A DNA stretch of 56,153 bases from Natronolimnohabitans innermongolicus JCM 12255 (GTDB taxonomy: Archaea > Halobacteriota > Halobacteria > Halobacteriales > Natrialbaceae): the NCBI RefSeq assembly GCF_000337215.1, contig NZ_AOHZ01000035.1, positions 37,387 through 93,539 of the forward strand. The letters are read 5' to 3'. This document shows, in pieces, positions 28,901-36,189 of the stretch; positions within the stretch are counted from its first letter, which is position 1; the number at the start of each line of letters is the position of its first letter. The notes beneath the pieces are model-generated. The model saw only the letters and a program-made list of their open reading frames with translations, did not search any database and had not been told where the DNA came from. A program made the position numbers and the translations under genes.

Positions 28901-30047
28901 TGAGAGCAGGGCAGCAGGTAGTATCCGCCATGACGAGGCGATCACACGGATCGACGCTGCACTGACGAAGATCGGCTGTACCGTCTCGGTTCCAAAACAG
29001 GATGGGAGCGAACAACCTGATGCGAAGGCGGTTCATCCTGACTGTGACTGCCCCTTCGCGGTTGAAGTGGAAACGACAACCCCTGATAACCCTGCTCAGG
29101 TACTGGCAAACCTTCGAAAAGCTCAGGACGCCGGCGAACACCCAATCTTCGTCGTCGAAGAGGCAACGCCGGAGACCTACTGGGCAGAGCGGGTCGATGG
29201 GATTCTCTCGTCCCCTGTCCGAGAGCTTTCGACCGGAGAGACACGCCTGTACACCAAAGATCGAGCACTCTCGTTCAACGGTGGCGCAACGACAGACGGT
29301 GGCGTAACGGCAGTCCGACCAGCCACCGAAGACAGCAAGCAGACCGTCTGGAAACGCCAAGACAGACGGATCATCCTCGAGAACGGTCAGGGCGACAGTC
29401 TCGTAGAGACAACATCGGTAGCAGAACTCTCGAGAGACCACGTACCTGCAGTGTACAGCTACGATCAAGCTGCTGGAGAGTACATCGTTTCCGAACAGGG
29501 GCTGCAGCATGTCTACGATTCGAAAGAGGCGTTTTCCGAGAACTGGACTCGAATCATGGAACCGTTCGTTCCCGAAGCCGAGCTTTCCTATCCCAACTAT
29601 GGTCCTGATGATTATTCGATCGTCGTTCTTCGAACCGATGGTCAACCGGTCGTCTACACAGATGGAGAGACTGCCGCACTTGAGACCCTGCTTGAACACG
29701 AAGACGTGTGTTCAGCGAGCAAGAGCAGTGATGAAGAGGAATCCTCGTTCGAGCCTAGCGAGTTGCTCCTAGCAGAGATTGCTGATGATGCAGATGCAGT
29801 TATTGGACGATTCGCGAGTCTGTACCTCACTGAGGAGTCGACCAGTACGGTCGCTGCCAGCACAGTTTACGATTGCTATGAACAGTGGGCCACACAGCAT
29901 GACATTGATCCAGATGGCAAGAGCTGGTTCGCTCGTCGGTTAGGAAACCACATTGAACTCAATCGAATAACGGAGCGACGTGACGGTGATCTTATCCGGT
30001 GTTACGAGGGTCTGCGACTGGATCACCAAGGGACACTCGAGGAATAG
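25953..30047 (+). CDS. VirD4/TraG-like coupling protein with long C-terminal extension
   Basis: ATG 25953 gives 1364 residues and overlaps the VirB4 stop by 8 nt; ATG 25923, ten codons earlier, is also possible. Walker A AATTGAGKSKAL lies near 434-445, ILVDPKGDGM near 462, and Walker B NLLIDEAASVV near 711. These define a VirD4/TraG coupling ATPase that feeds DNA to the transfer channel. Typical coupling proteins are near 600-800 residues. Here about 420 extra residues follow, including IGCTVSV then FAVEVETTT with an E-x-E near 1037-1041, which resembles a PD-(D/E)XK-type core. No separate relaxase is visible in the operon. The extension may bind or cut DNA; that is inference. Confidence 0.88.
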   Translation: MTSRKYLKITPSSEPIQRTDVPATLESLHKLSNPAATSFWNRADPRVDTAPPTFEFLVVSAGTDEPVEFYYGVDQEAHVKTLEKRLTSICPHSFTITKTELDLEEALVSERDISQEEHSDLELDEQQSSGDDSLVGPKGDYEHVEPSPLGIEWMGKTGRKEDWMTTITPFVIDEPDEEYDAERPPLSAIVDALHEMTVPTTYQVVWQRKPDWRDDAEIRKSNLRDGRDTWTEDLIGSWLEPVDADPEERELSQETQNRIRRIESKHPRRTFTVNVRAVAMGDPDDTDLHAEIEQLKSSLDPLEGPFYELVGRRIREKSILSRRKAKRAQRHLERVLNTEVVTGGRKTRPDLVFNADELANLVVVPGGEDLTVDGSRGVRSEQRSRNPLPRPNPDLMEQFREGMAIGYALDENGTPEDEPTRIPPQLLPTHYLRAATTGAGKSKALINDMLSLYESTDGPIILVDPKGDGMTENYLRAHTRRYGVDDLEENVLHFSVPDILPGFSFFNLTPGLSHGQRRVDAVQRKADHYEEILKLVMGRDRYERATASPLLIEALIKTLFDEDHGRENGRHRASSDYFAHQQLEHALDQLWQAGPPNLNEDAIPNSSDPEVTRTVRRQLQSDGRTFANVMGGVSNRFAYISQDSHLRRIFNNTDPQFDFRELLDENQIVLFDLGDLRDDAARMLTGVILTSLEDALRTHEDDLGQRSDDYVVNLLIDEAASVVVSDVLNDLLEKGRSFRLSVGLSMQFPEQMQAEGGRRVYLNALNNIGSPILGKVNVDRELARAMAHEDLDPTAFANRVRSLPRGEWIAQLPSPVFGETGPYPFSIKPLPIPPGHPESDDPLSEYEERQFQRALARVHDRTRREFGVHESAAPTAEAPEPLQDVLGADSSDLDHALAHIIRNLQLREDSREDNGWVDAKTVDVELRTAFEEQNANADLPSFEDLADIRQRSRLIEVGLSQASRDVAVRLTDAGESVVALDTGESRAAGSIRHDEAITRIDAALTKIGCTVSVPKQDGSEQPDAKAVHPDCDCPFAVEVETTTPDNPAQVLANLRKAQDAGEHPIFVVEEATPETYWAERVDGILSSPVRELSTGETRLYTKDRALSFNGGATTDGGVTAVRPATEDSKQTVWKRQDRRIILENGQGDSLVETTSVAELSRDHVPAVYSYDQAAGEYIVSEQGLQHVYDSKEAFSENWTRIMEPFVPEAELSYPNYGPDDYSIVVLRTDGQPVVYTDGETAALETLLEHEDVCSASKSSDEEESSFEPSELLLAEIADDADAVIGRFASLYLTEESTSTVAASTVYDCYEQWATQHDIDPDGKSWFARRLGNHIELNRITERRDGDLIRCYEGLRLDHQGTLEE

Positions 30048-30104
30048 CATGAGGTCTGCTGAAACCCGTCGAGAAGCCGTTGTACAGCATTCCCCGGGAG
30101 AATT

Positions 30105-30287
30105 ATGGCACAGAATGTGGAACCCGAACGTACGATCCGAAAAACGCCAGACGGGACGGTGTTACGGCAGATTGGAGTTTGCAGTAACACTGCTCTTTCG
30201 ACGAGGCAATGCCGTACGTTCTGTAGAGGCGTTACAGCACAGGAATTCCCCCGATTCGGGGGTCCTGTTACGGCAAAAACCAAGTGA
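30105..30287 (+). CDS. Possible small Cys-containing protein
   Basis: ATG 30105 opens a 60-codon frame with a coherent composition: an acidic/basic start, three Cys (GVCSNTALSTRQCRTFCRG) and ending PRFGGPVTAKTK before TGA. It begins 57 bp after the coupling-protein stop on the same strand. No promoter or homologue is recognised. The same stretch contains the GTTAC repeat cluster, so it could instead be non-coding origin DNA; a longer overlapping frame (30050-30462) looks less protein-like. Confidence 0.35.
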   Translation: MAQNVEPERTIRKTPDGTVLRQIGVCSNTALSTRQCRTFCRGVTAQEFPRFGGPVTAKTK

Positions 30288-30389
30288 GAAAGAACGGGGG
30301 GTACCCATTGGAACTGCTGTTGGTCGACTGGGAAGGGAAGAACCTGCGCCGAATGGTGGTGCGACCTCGAGTGCGCCTTCTGTAACGCG
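30160..30389. repeat. Cluster of GTTAC-type repeats and a palindrome
   Basis: The core GTTAC occurs about five times in 230 bp: GTTACGGC at 30161, GTTACTGC on the minus strand at 30181-30188, GTTACAGC at 30231, GTTACGGC at 30267 and GTTACAGA on the minus strand near 30379-30386. An odd palindrome CCCCCGATTCGGGGG lies at about 30248-30262. The cluster stands between the coupling-protein gene and the primase-like gene. That position suits a transfer or replication origin. The count is by eye. Confidence 0.35.
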
Positions 30390-30466
30390 GTCTCCTTGTG
30401 TGCGGTTTGTTGGACTGGTGAACAATGGCAGCCAGCGCACTGGAATAGAGTGTGGCTGTTGAATCT

Positions 30467-31696
30467 ATGATTGACAAGTCAATTTTACCGACGGAGATGT
30501 GCGGTCGCGAGCAGTGGATCTGCTGGCGAGAAGAGACCCGAAATGGCGACACAACGAAGGTCCCAGTTGATCCGGAGACCGGTGACTTTGCATCGTCGAC
30601 GGATGACCGTACGTGGAGTGATCTCGGGACGGCTCTCGAGTATGCATCCACTGGTAGAGCAGATGGGATCGGGTTCGTGTTTACGCGGACGGATCCACTC
30701 GTCGGCATCGACCTCGATAAGTGCCGAGATCCAGAGACGGGAAGGCCGGATCCGGAAGCAAAGGAGATCATCCAGCAACTCGAGTCCTACACGGAAGTCT
30801 CCCCATCTGGAACGGGCTATCACGTCCTCGTTCATGGTGAGCTCCCGGACGGGAGAAACCGGCGTGGAGGTATCGAGATGTACGACCAGTCTCGCTTCTT
30901 CACCGTGACTGCAGACCACGTCGACGGGACGCCGACGTCGATCAACGAACGCCAGGACGCCCTCGAGGAAGTTCACGAGGAGTTCGTCGCTGAAGACGAT
31001 ACCGACGACGGTATCGACGCCACTACTGGCGGTCGACGTGATGACGCGAGTCAGAGCCAGACGCTCGATCTCGAGGACGAGGTACTGCTCGAAAAAGCCC
31101 GCACAGCGGGCAACGGCGACAAGTTTGATCGGCTGTGGCGAGGAAACATCAGTGGATACGACAGCCAGTCAGAAGCCGATATGGCACTGTGCTGTCTGCT
31201 GGCGTTCTGGACCGGTGGAAATCGGATGCAGATGGATCGGCTGTTTCGACAGTCAGGGCTCATTCGAGGGAAATGGGACGACGTCCACCACGCCGATGGA
31301 TCGACATACGGGGAGAAGACCCTCGAGCGCGCGATCGCGGCGACGGGTGATTTTTACGAGCCGACGGCGTCTACTGTGGAGACGTCAGTGGATACTGATT
31401 CAGATACTGCTTCGACTCTCGAGGCAGGTATTGCGGAACCGGGCTCTGTAGGGGGAGATCGAGTGTACCTCGAGGAAAAGAACGACCTTCTCGAGGCTCG
31501 TATCGACGAGCTGGAGCAGACCGTTGCAGATCAACGTGATCAAATCGAACAACTCACAGCAGAGCGCCAGCAGTTGCGATCGATCGTTGAACAGCAAGAG
31601 AGCGACCTCGAGGGTACCACTGCGTCACCTTCGAAGAAAGATGAGGGGTCGTCATCACTCCGAACACGGATGCAGCGATTGTGGCGTCGAAGCTGA
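30467..31696 (+). CDS. Prim-Pol/NrS-1-type replication protein
   Basis: ATG 30467 gives 409 residues; a GTG five codons earlier is the alternative. Residues about 1-165 resemble the archaeo-eukaryotic primase-polymerase fold of phage NrS-1 type: REQWICWREETRNGD at the start, VGIDLDKCRD as a likely metal-binding segment near 85, and EVSPSGTGYHVLVHG near 115-130. Residues about 205-285 (FDRLWRGNISGYDSQSEAD, then RLFRQSGLIRGKWD) match the helix-bundle domain found after such Prim-Pol domains. The C-terminal end is a coiled coil (about 325-385). There is no helicase domain. It probably primes plasmid or element replication or synthesises DNA after transfer; the neighbouring repeats support an origin nearby. 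Confidence 0.72.
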   Translation: MIDKSILPTEMCGREQWICWREETRNGDTTKVPVDPETGDFASSTDDRTWSDLGTALEYASTGRADGIGFVFTRTDPLVGIDLDKCRDPETGRPDPEAKEIIQQLESYTEVSPSGTGYHVLVHGELPDGRNRRGGIEMYDQSRFFTVTADHVDGTPTSINERQDALEEVHEEFVAEDDTDDGIDATTGGRRDDASQSQTLDLEDEVLLEKARTAGNGDKFDRLWRGNISGYDSQSEADMALCCLLAFWTGGNRMQMDRLFRQSGLIRGKWDDVHHADGSTYGEKTLERAIAATGDFYEPTASTVETSVDTDSDTASTLEAGIAEPGSVGGDRVYLEEKNDLLEARIDELEQTVADQRDQIEQLTAERQQLRSIVEQQESDLEGTTASPSKKDEGSSSLRTRMQRLWRRS

Positions 31697-31807
31697 TCTC
31701 CGTAGGAAATGCAGCTTTTTGTACGAGTAGTCGTCGTTATCGGTGGTCCACGGCGGAGCCGAAGCGTGACGCGTCAGTCAGTGAACCAGACACCGTCGCG
31801 CAACCTC

Positions 31808-31849
31808 TTAACCAACATGTCGGATCATTCTCCACATCGTGTTGGTTAA
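31808..31849. repeat. Short inverted repeat TTAACCAACA...TGTTGGTTAA
   Basis: Ten-bp perfect arms at 31808-31817 and 31840-31849 flank 22 bp. It lies in the 294-bp gap between the Prim-Pol gene and a convergent hypothetical gene, so it may be a terminator hairpin or operator. The rest of this gap shows no gene. Confidence 0.5.
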
Positions 31850-31990
31850 TTCTGTACCGCCTGAGTTCTTTCCCTTGACCTCCACCCGCTGCCCAGTCTC
31901 TCGAGTCAAATAGGAATTAGCATGGATTCTCACACTTTCCAACGTAGCAAGTCACAGATGTGATGAAATTTAAATAGAACTGATATCAGG

Positions 31991-32500
31991 CTACTTGCCG
32001 AACAGATCCTTACGAATCCTTCGTTTGCTCTCTGCGTCGGGGTCTAGCTGGCTCGGATTTGAGACTCTGTTTGAACGGCGGCGTTGTGGTGTGTATTCTT
32101 GATTTGAGTTCGTAGCGTTGTCTGAATCAGGGCCATTGCTATCATCATCGGTACGATCAGCTTCGTAGCGATTCCATCCATTCCCGTCTTTACCCCAGTG
32201 CTGGTCCCGGTGCCTGATTTCGGCTTTTGCGGCTTCTAATTCGGTGTTCTCTGATGTTGTCTCAGAACCGACCACCACTTTTGCTGCCAGCTCAGCGTCC
32301 CCTGTCCAGAACATCATCATCCCCTCAAGGCTTGCTCGTGCATCTTTGCCATCTATATCGTCAGTAAGTGCCCGCCTGAATTTCGCTGGGTTCGCTTTCT
32401 GACTGAACCGATCGCAGATCATTTCAATCTCGTCCTGAGTCAGGCCGTTATCTTGCTGTGATAGTACCTTCTCGATCGACTGGATGACGTTATCACTCAT
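31991..32500 (-). CDS. Hypothetical acidic protein
   Basis: The 169-residue protein is not recognised. The N-terminal half (about 1-95) is predicted helical (SIEKVLSQQDNGLTQDEIEMI) and compact. The middle is a disordered Asp/Asn/Ser-rich stretch, and the last 30 residues are basic (RRRSN and SKRRIRKDLFGK), which could touch nucleic acid. It is convergent with the Prim-Pol gene and sits 90 bp from a large inverted repeat. That makes a replication or copy-control role possible, but nothing in the sequence shows one. Confidence 0.55.
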   Translation of the reverse strand: MSDNVIQSIEKVLSQQDNGLTQDEIEMICDRFSQKANPAKFRRALTDDIDGKDARASLEGMMMFWTGDAELAAKVVVGSETTSENTELEAAKAEIRHRDQHWGKDGNGWNRYEADRTDDDSNGPDSDNATNSNQEYTPQRRRSNRVSNPSQLDPDAESKRRIRKDLFGK

Positions 32501-32591
32501 TGTATGATTTTACTCGATTGTCGCAGCGGTCGCTTGCAGTTCGGTACGACTCTGGCTGTTAGAATGCCGACGACACAGCAGGAAGCGTCGA

Positions 32592-32808
32592 ATCTCCCTT
32601 AACAATCCCTCTAGATGCTACTAGCTACTAGTCATTCTAACAACTATGCTTAAATACGATTTTTGTGAGAGTATGTCTTGGGCCGAGCGAAGCGAGGCGC
32701 AAGATTTACCTCACAAAAATCGATGCGGTGTGGTAAGGAAGGGAGAGACTCTAGAGAGGGATGGTTATTAATCTACTGATCTAGATAAGAGGGATTGTTA
32801 AGGGAGAT
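32592..32808. repeat. Large nested inverted repeat (21-bp outer, 13-bp inner arms)
   Basis: The outer arms, 32592-32612 and 32788-32808, are perfect reverse complements of 21 bp around TCTCCCTTAACAATCCCTCT. Inner arms CGATTTTTGTGAG at 32657-32669 and its complement at 32710-32722 are perfect over 13 bp, and TCTTG/CAAGA pairs inside those. The spacer is AT-rich with many CTAG words. No open reading frame fills it. Possible identities: replication origin, ends of a very small non-autonomous element, or a structured RNA. Confidence 0.75.
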
Positions 32809-32829
32809 GAATATCCGATCCTTCGAGCC

Positions 32830-33102
32830 TTATTCGTCTGCTGCCGCGATCAGCATCCGTACAATAGCCGGCGGAAGATCGGGACCGTATGGTAATCGCC
32901 CGTTCTTATCGTCCCAAGCCCAAAACCGTTCGTAGCCCTTCTCCAGTTTGATCAAGGCTTTGTAGAACTGGCGATCATTGGTCTGTTCAACTACGCCTAC
33001 GTGTTCAACAGCTTCTGAAGATAGATCTACCCAACTAGGTGCTTCTGTTCGGAATTCAAACCGATCCAATTGCTTTGTCTGACATTGCAAGCCACTACTC
33101 AC
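32830..33102 (-). CDS. Small hypothetical protein
   Basis: This frame has 90 codons from GTG 33102, but the start is uncertain. A strong TATTTAAATA box at 33113-33122 is only about 15 nt upstream of that GTG, so a leaderless transcript would begin inside the frame, near 33090. The product is not recognised. It has helical charged segments with GYERFWAWDDKNGRLP and PPAIVRMLIAAADE near the end. It flanks the nested inverted repeat on the right. Confidence that it is translated is moderate. Confidence 0.45.
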   Translation of the reverse strand: MSSGLQCQTKQLDRFEFRTEAPSWVDLSSEAVEHVGVVEQTNDRQFYKALIKLEKGYERFWAWDDKNGRLPYGPDLPPAIVRMLIAAADE

Positions 33103-33112
33103 GCACTATTGG

Positions 33113-33122
33113 TATTTAAATA
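33113..33122 (-). promoter_or_regulatory. TATTTAAATA box
   Basis: A symmetric TATA-like element with the archaeal consensus. It could serve the leftward hypothetical gene; nothing rightward starts at a fitting distance. Confidence 0.45.
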
Positions 33123-33732
33123 ACTGAGTTGGGTGTTGACGAACCGCAGCACCTGGAGGCAAGTCGTATTCAGCACTGAGATGCTCGTTGGCTGTGCCTT
33201 CTGTGACGCTTCACCGGCAGATTGTTGAATCATTTTACGGCTCAAATCGGCAGCTAGGCTCTGAAAGCCCCTGACGCGCCCTAGTCCCGCGACTCGCTGC
33301 GCGCCTCACCACGTTCGGTGCTTGCGTCGTCGGGGTTCCCCGGCCGCGTCAGCCCCTTTCGATCCCACCCACGTGGACTAATCAGTTGGCTGTCGAAGGT
33401 GTCTGTCCCCTCCTCAAAGACGGCACGTCTCGCTCGTCGCTTCTGATCTCCACTCACTCTCGCTCTTCGGATGCCAGTATTAAGCGCGCTTTCGGTCATC
33501 GCTCGCGCTCAGACGCGAAAACGGCTTAAAACTGGCCGCTCGCTCCGATTGAAGCGCCGCGCGTTACTGGTTGTATCTGTCATCGGCGCGTCTCGCTCGC
33601 GCCCTGACGGGCGCTTGCGAAGGCGCGAGCGAGACGCGTGTGATGGATGAGTTGGACAGCGAGAGAGCCAGGGCTGGAGAGTCGTGGTGTCGGAAAGACG
33701 CCGAGTGAGCGCCTTTGGAAGTTAGAATTCCA
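33123..33732. other. Gene-free GC-rich intergenic stretch with hairpin
   Basis: About 600 bp rich in CGCG and CTCGCTCG words, with no convincing gene. A 72-codon minus-strand frame at 33281-33499 looks like chance coding in GC-rich DNA. A perfect 17-bp inverted repeat (33587-33603 and 33622-33638) flanks an 18-nt loop, and GCGCCC/GGGCGC inside it can form an alternative stem. It lies about 95 bp before the OB-fold gene. Confidence 0.6.
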
Positions 33733-34581
33733 ATGTCTAGTAAGAAGTCAGCTAGTAAGGTCGTTTCGGTCGATGAACAGGCGTACGAGCAGGAAGCGGA
33801 TCGAGCGGAGCACGAAGACGTCGTCGACGAGACTCCGGAGTTCCGTGCCACGGTGGAGATGGAGATTCAGGCGAAGGTCGATGCAAACCACCCAGACGGG
33901 ATCGTCGACACGAGCGAGGATCGGATCTACGGCGTGACCTTGGCCCAGGAAGAGCGCATTCGGGCCAGAGAGGAAGAACTCGAGCGAATCAGTGCACAGG
34001 CAGCGTTCGGTCGACAGGAAGGACGAGCGGAGCGAACGAGAGCAGTGGTTGAACAGGCACGCCGGGAGCAGCGGCCGGTCAAGAAAGTCGATCCTCGAGA
34101 GAAACTCGGACGAGCGACGTTGGGTCAGGTCAATCGGCAGGCACAGCGGTTGTCAGAAGACGTCAACAGTGGGTACACGCGAGCGGTCATCGCGAAGCGG
34201 ATCGCCAGCCGGGTTCTCGAGGGCGCGGATATGTTCGAGGCGGTGATGGATACGAAAGAAGAGATGCACCACGAAGCAGGGACGATCGTGCCGATCGGAA
34301 GGCTCGAGGAGATCAGGAGAGGCGAGGTCACTGTGGAAGGTCGTGTGCTTGAACTGTGGGAGCCCTCAAGTTCAGCAATTCAACAGGTTGGGCTGCTTGA
34401 GGACGAGACTGGTCGAACGAAGTTCACAATCTGGACGAAAAGCAATCAGACGATGGTTCGTGAGGGTGAGCGAGTCCGATTCAGGGCGGCGGCGAAGAAC
34501 TGGTATAATGGGCGGTGCTCAATCGCGCTGACTCACTGGTCGGAAATTGTCTTCCCAGAGCGCGGTCGGTGGTGGGAGTAG
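33733..34581 (+). CDS. OB-fold single-strand DNA-binding protein (plasmid type)
   Basis: ATG 33733 gives 282 residues; an upstream TTG would add six. The N-terminal two thirds is helical and highly charged (about 60-160). The C-terminal domain (about 190-275) reads as an OB fold of the RPA type: GEVTVEGRVLELWEPSS, then VGLLEDETGRTKFTIWTKS and RFRAAAKNWYNGRCSIALT. Such proteins are common on haloarchaeal plasmids and are taken to bind single-stranded DNA in replication or transfer. Neighbouring inverted repeats and the Prim-Pol gene support that setting. The N-terminal region has no recognised domain. Confidence 0.8.
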   Translation: MSSKKSASKVVSVDEQAYEQEADRAEHEDVVDETPEFRATVEMEIQAKVDANHPDGIVDTSEDRIYGVTLAQEERIRAREEELERISAQAAFGRQEGRAERTRAVVEQARREQRPVKKVDPREKLGRATLGQVNRQAQRLSEDVNSGYTRAVIAKRIASRVLEGADMFEAVMDTKEEMHHEAGTIVPIGRLEEIRRGEVTVEGRVLELWEPSSSAIQQVGLLEDETGRTKFTIWTKSNQTMVREGERVRFRAAAKNWYNGRCSIALTHWSEIVFPERGRWWE

Positions 34582-34586
34582 TCGAA

Positions 34587-34599
34587 CAAGTTCTCTTTT
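34587..34599 (+). terminator. T-rich terminator-like tract
   Basis: AAGTTCTCTTTTTTG follows the stop of the OB-fold gene by a few bases. Poly-T tracts terminate archaeal transcription; no hairpin is needed. Confidence 0.4.
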
Positions 34600-34941
34600 T
34601 TGCTGGTGCCCGATCACCCACTACCCACCACCCCACCCACTTCCACGTTCCGGGCAGCTCACGACCTACGGCCGTTTAGCTGCCGGGCTTTCGCAAATAT
34701 GTCCAAAATAACACCGGCTGGGTCTGTTGAAACCCCCAGAAGATGATAAGTGCTGACTGGTGAATATAGAGGACGTGTCCATCATGCACCCTCTGGGGAG
34801 AAAAATATTTGAACTGTCAGCACCGAAGTGAAAGATATAGTCTCGACCGCTAGAAGGCCGGGATCGACGAGTGATTAGTTTCGCAGCTTGTAGACATGTC
34901 GAGGAGCAGATCACTAATTCTGAAGTGAGACCTTCGCCTCG
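34600..34941. other. Intergenic stretch, possible insertion-sequence remnant
   Basis: No gene is visible in these 340 bp. GGGTCTGTTGAAACCC near 34720-34735 resembles terminal repeats of haloarchaeal insertion sequences that I remember only loosely, and GTGATTAGT/ATCACTAAT pairs occur near 34870-34918. No transposase frame and no second terminal repeat were found. The stretch separates the conjugation module from McrBC. Confidence 0.3.
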
Positions 34942-36189
34942 TTACAGTAGGGCTTCGGCCTTCACGAGCGACTCGGGAAGGTTGTTTCGAATCGCCGCCT
35001 CGACAGTCTGTACAAACTGATCGTAGCTCGCCCCATCTCCCGTTTCGATTTCAATCGACCGTAACTTGCCTCGACCGGCGTCCGTTCCGCTCCCCGTTGC
35101 GTACGTATACGTATCCCTCATCGCTCCGTCTACGTCTGGGTAAACTAATACCCCTGGTGTACCGTGTTTGGCCTGGTACGCAGCGATCTGGTAGAAATCG
35201 TTTCGACTTGGATCCGTACCCGTCTTCCACTTTGCGTCGCCAACCAAGACGACATCCTCCGTCCGATTTCGTATCCAGAAGTCCGGATACATGGAGAGGA
35301 GTCCTTCTTCCGATTCGGACCGAGTAAGATAGCCGATCGAATCGTTCCTAACGTCATAGTACTCCGTATCAACGACGGTTTTCACTGCTCGGTACACAAC
35401 TCTCTCGAACGTACTCTCCATGTCGATCAGCAGTGATTGGACACGTCGATTACGCCCACTAAGCTCTGCTACGAACGCCTGCTCGAAAATCAACTTTACG
35501 AGCCGAAGTGCGTCTCCGTAGTACTCGTTGAGGCGAGTCAGTGAAACTCTCTCTATATCGCGAAGTGACATCCGTTCGTAAGAAACGTACTGTTGTAGTC
35601 GTCCGTAGTACCGATTCACGTCACTACGAACCGAACTGTTGGTAACGAGTGGGCGCAGTCTGTGAAGCCCATCTAACAAGATTTTGTTGAGACGGGTTTC
35701 GGTAGAGAGTTCATCGTATCGACACTCAAATTTCTTCGGGGCTACGCCTTGCCGTTGGAGTTGTTGCTGAAGATCGAGCTGGCCTCGGAGGTGCTTCTCC
35801 GACGATTCTTCTACGAGATACTCTCGATTCAGGCCCCGTTTCAGAACCGCATCGACCTCGTGCAGGTACAGCTGCGCGATCAGATCTACGAACGAACCGT
35901 CAATTAACACACTGGCGTCGGTTCCTCGAACGAGCTCGTCGTCGATATCGCCGATGTAGGCGAGATAGTGGAGAAGATTACAGGGCGCCTTCGGGCGTAT
36001 CTCTAATAGCTTACCGGACGGCAATCCGACGACACCGACGTGGTTCGAAACGGATACACACGGTTGTCCACTGCCACTCCGTTTGACTTCGATTTCGTCG
36101 AAAGAGGCCAAGTGACGTAGATCCTCCTCCGGGAGATCGAACTCCTTCTCGTCTCGCTCCGCAATTCGTAGCGATTGGCTACTACTCAT
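34942..36189 (-). CDS. mcrC: McrC, nuclease subunit of a McrBC restriction system
   Basis: The 415-residue protein matches McrC. The N-terminal region (VSNHVGVVGLPSGKLLEIRPKAP, about 50-72) is the McrB-binding part typical of the family. The PD-(D/E)XK core is YPDFWIRN near 307 followed by VLVGDAKWK near 320, with Asp-Ala-Lys as the catalytic triad end. It overlaps mcrB by ATGA and is translated after it. McrC cuts DNA when the McrB ring translocates from modified sites. With mcrB it forms a type IV restriction system that attacks modified foreign DNA. Confidence 0.93.
   Translation of the reverse strand: MSSSQSLRIAERDEKEFDLPEEDLRHLASFDEIEVKRSGSGQPCVSVSNHVGVVGLPSGKLLEIRPKAPCNLLHYLAYIGDIDDELVRGTDASVLIDGSFVDLIAQLYLHEVDAVLKRGLNREYLVEESSEKHLRGQLDLQQQLQRQGVAPKKFECRYDELSTETRLNKILLDGLHRLRPLVTNSSVRSDVNRYYGRLQQYVSYERMSLRDIERVSLTRLNEYYGDALRLVKLIFEQAFVAELSGRNRRVQSLLIDMESTFERVVYRAVKTVVDTEYYDVRNDSIGYLTRSESEEGLLSMYPDFWIRNRTEDVVLVGDAKWKTGTDPSRNDFYQIAAYQAKHGTPGVLVYPDVDGAMRDTYTYATGSGTDAGRGKLRSIEIETGDGASYDQFVQTVEAAIRNNLPESLVKAEALL

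Noticed and set aside
29980-30462. 160-codon frame after the coupling protein
   Set aside because: It begins inside the coupling-protein gene and its composition is not protein-like for a haloarchaeon; the shorter frame at 30105-30287 is better.
33281-33499. 72-codon minus-strand frame
   Set aside because: It lies in GC-rich repeat-like DNA, has a poorly acidic, Arg-rich composition, and no promoter or partner gene.
34700-34920. Insertion-sequence remnant
   Set aside because: A GGGTCTGTTGAAACCC end-like word is present, but no transposase fragment, matching second end or target duplication; kept only as a low-confidence note.
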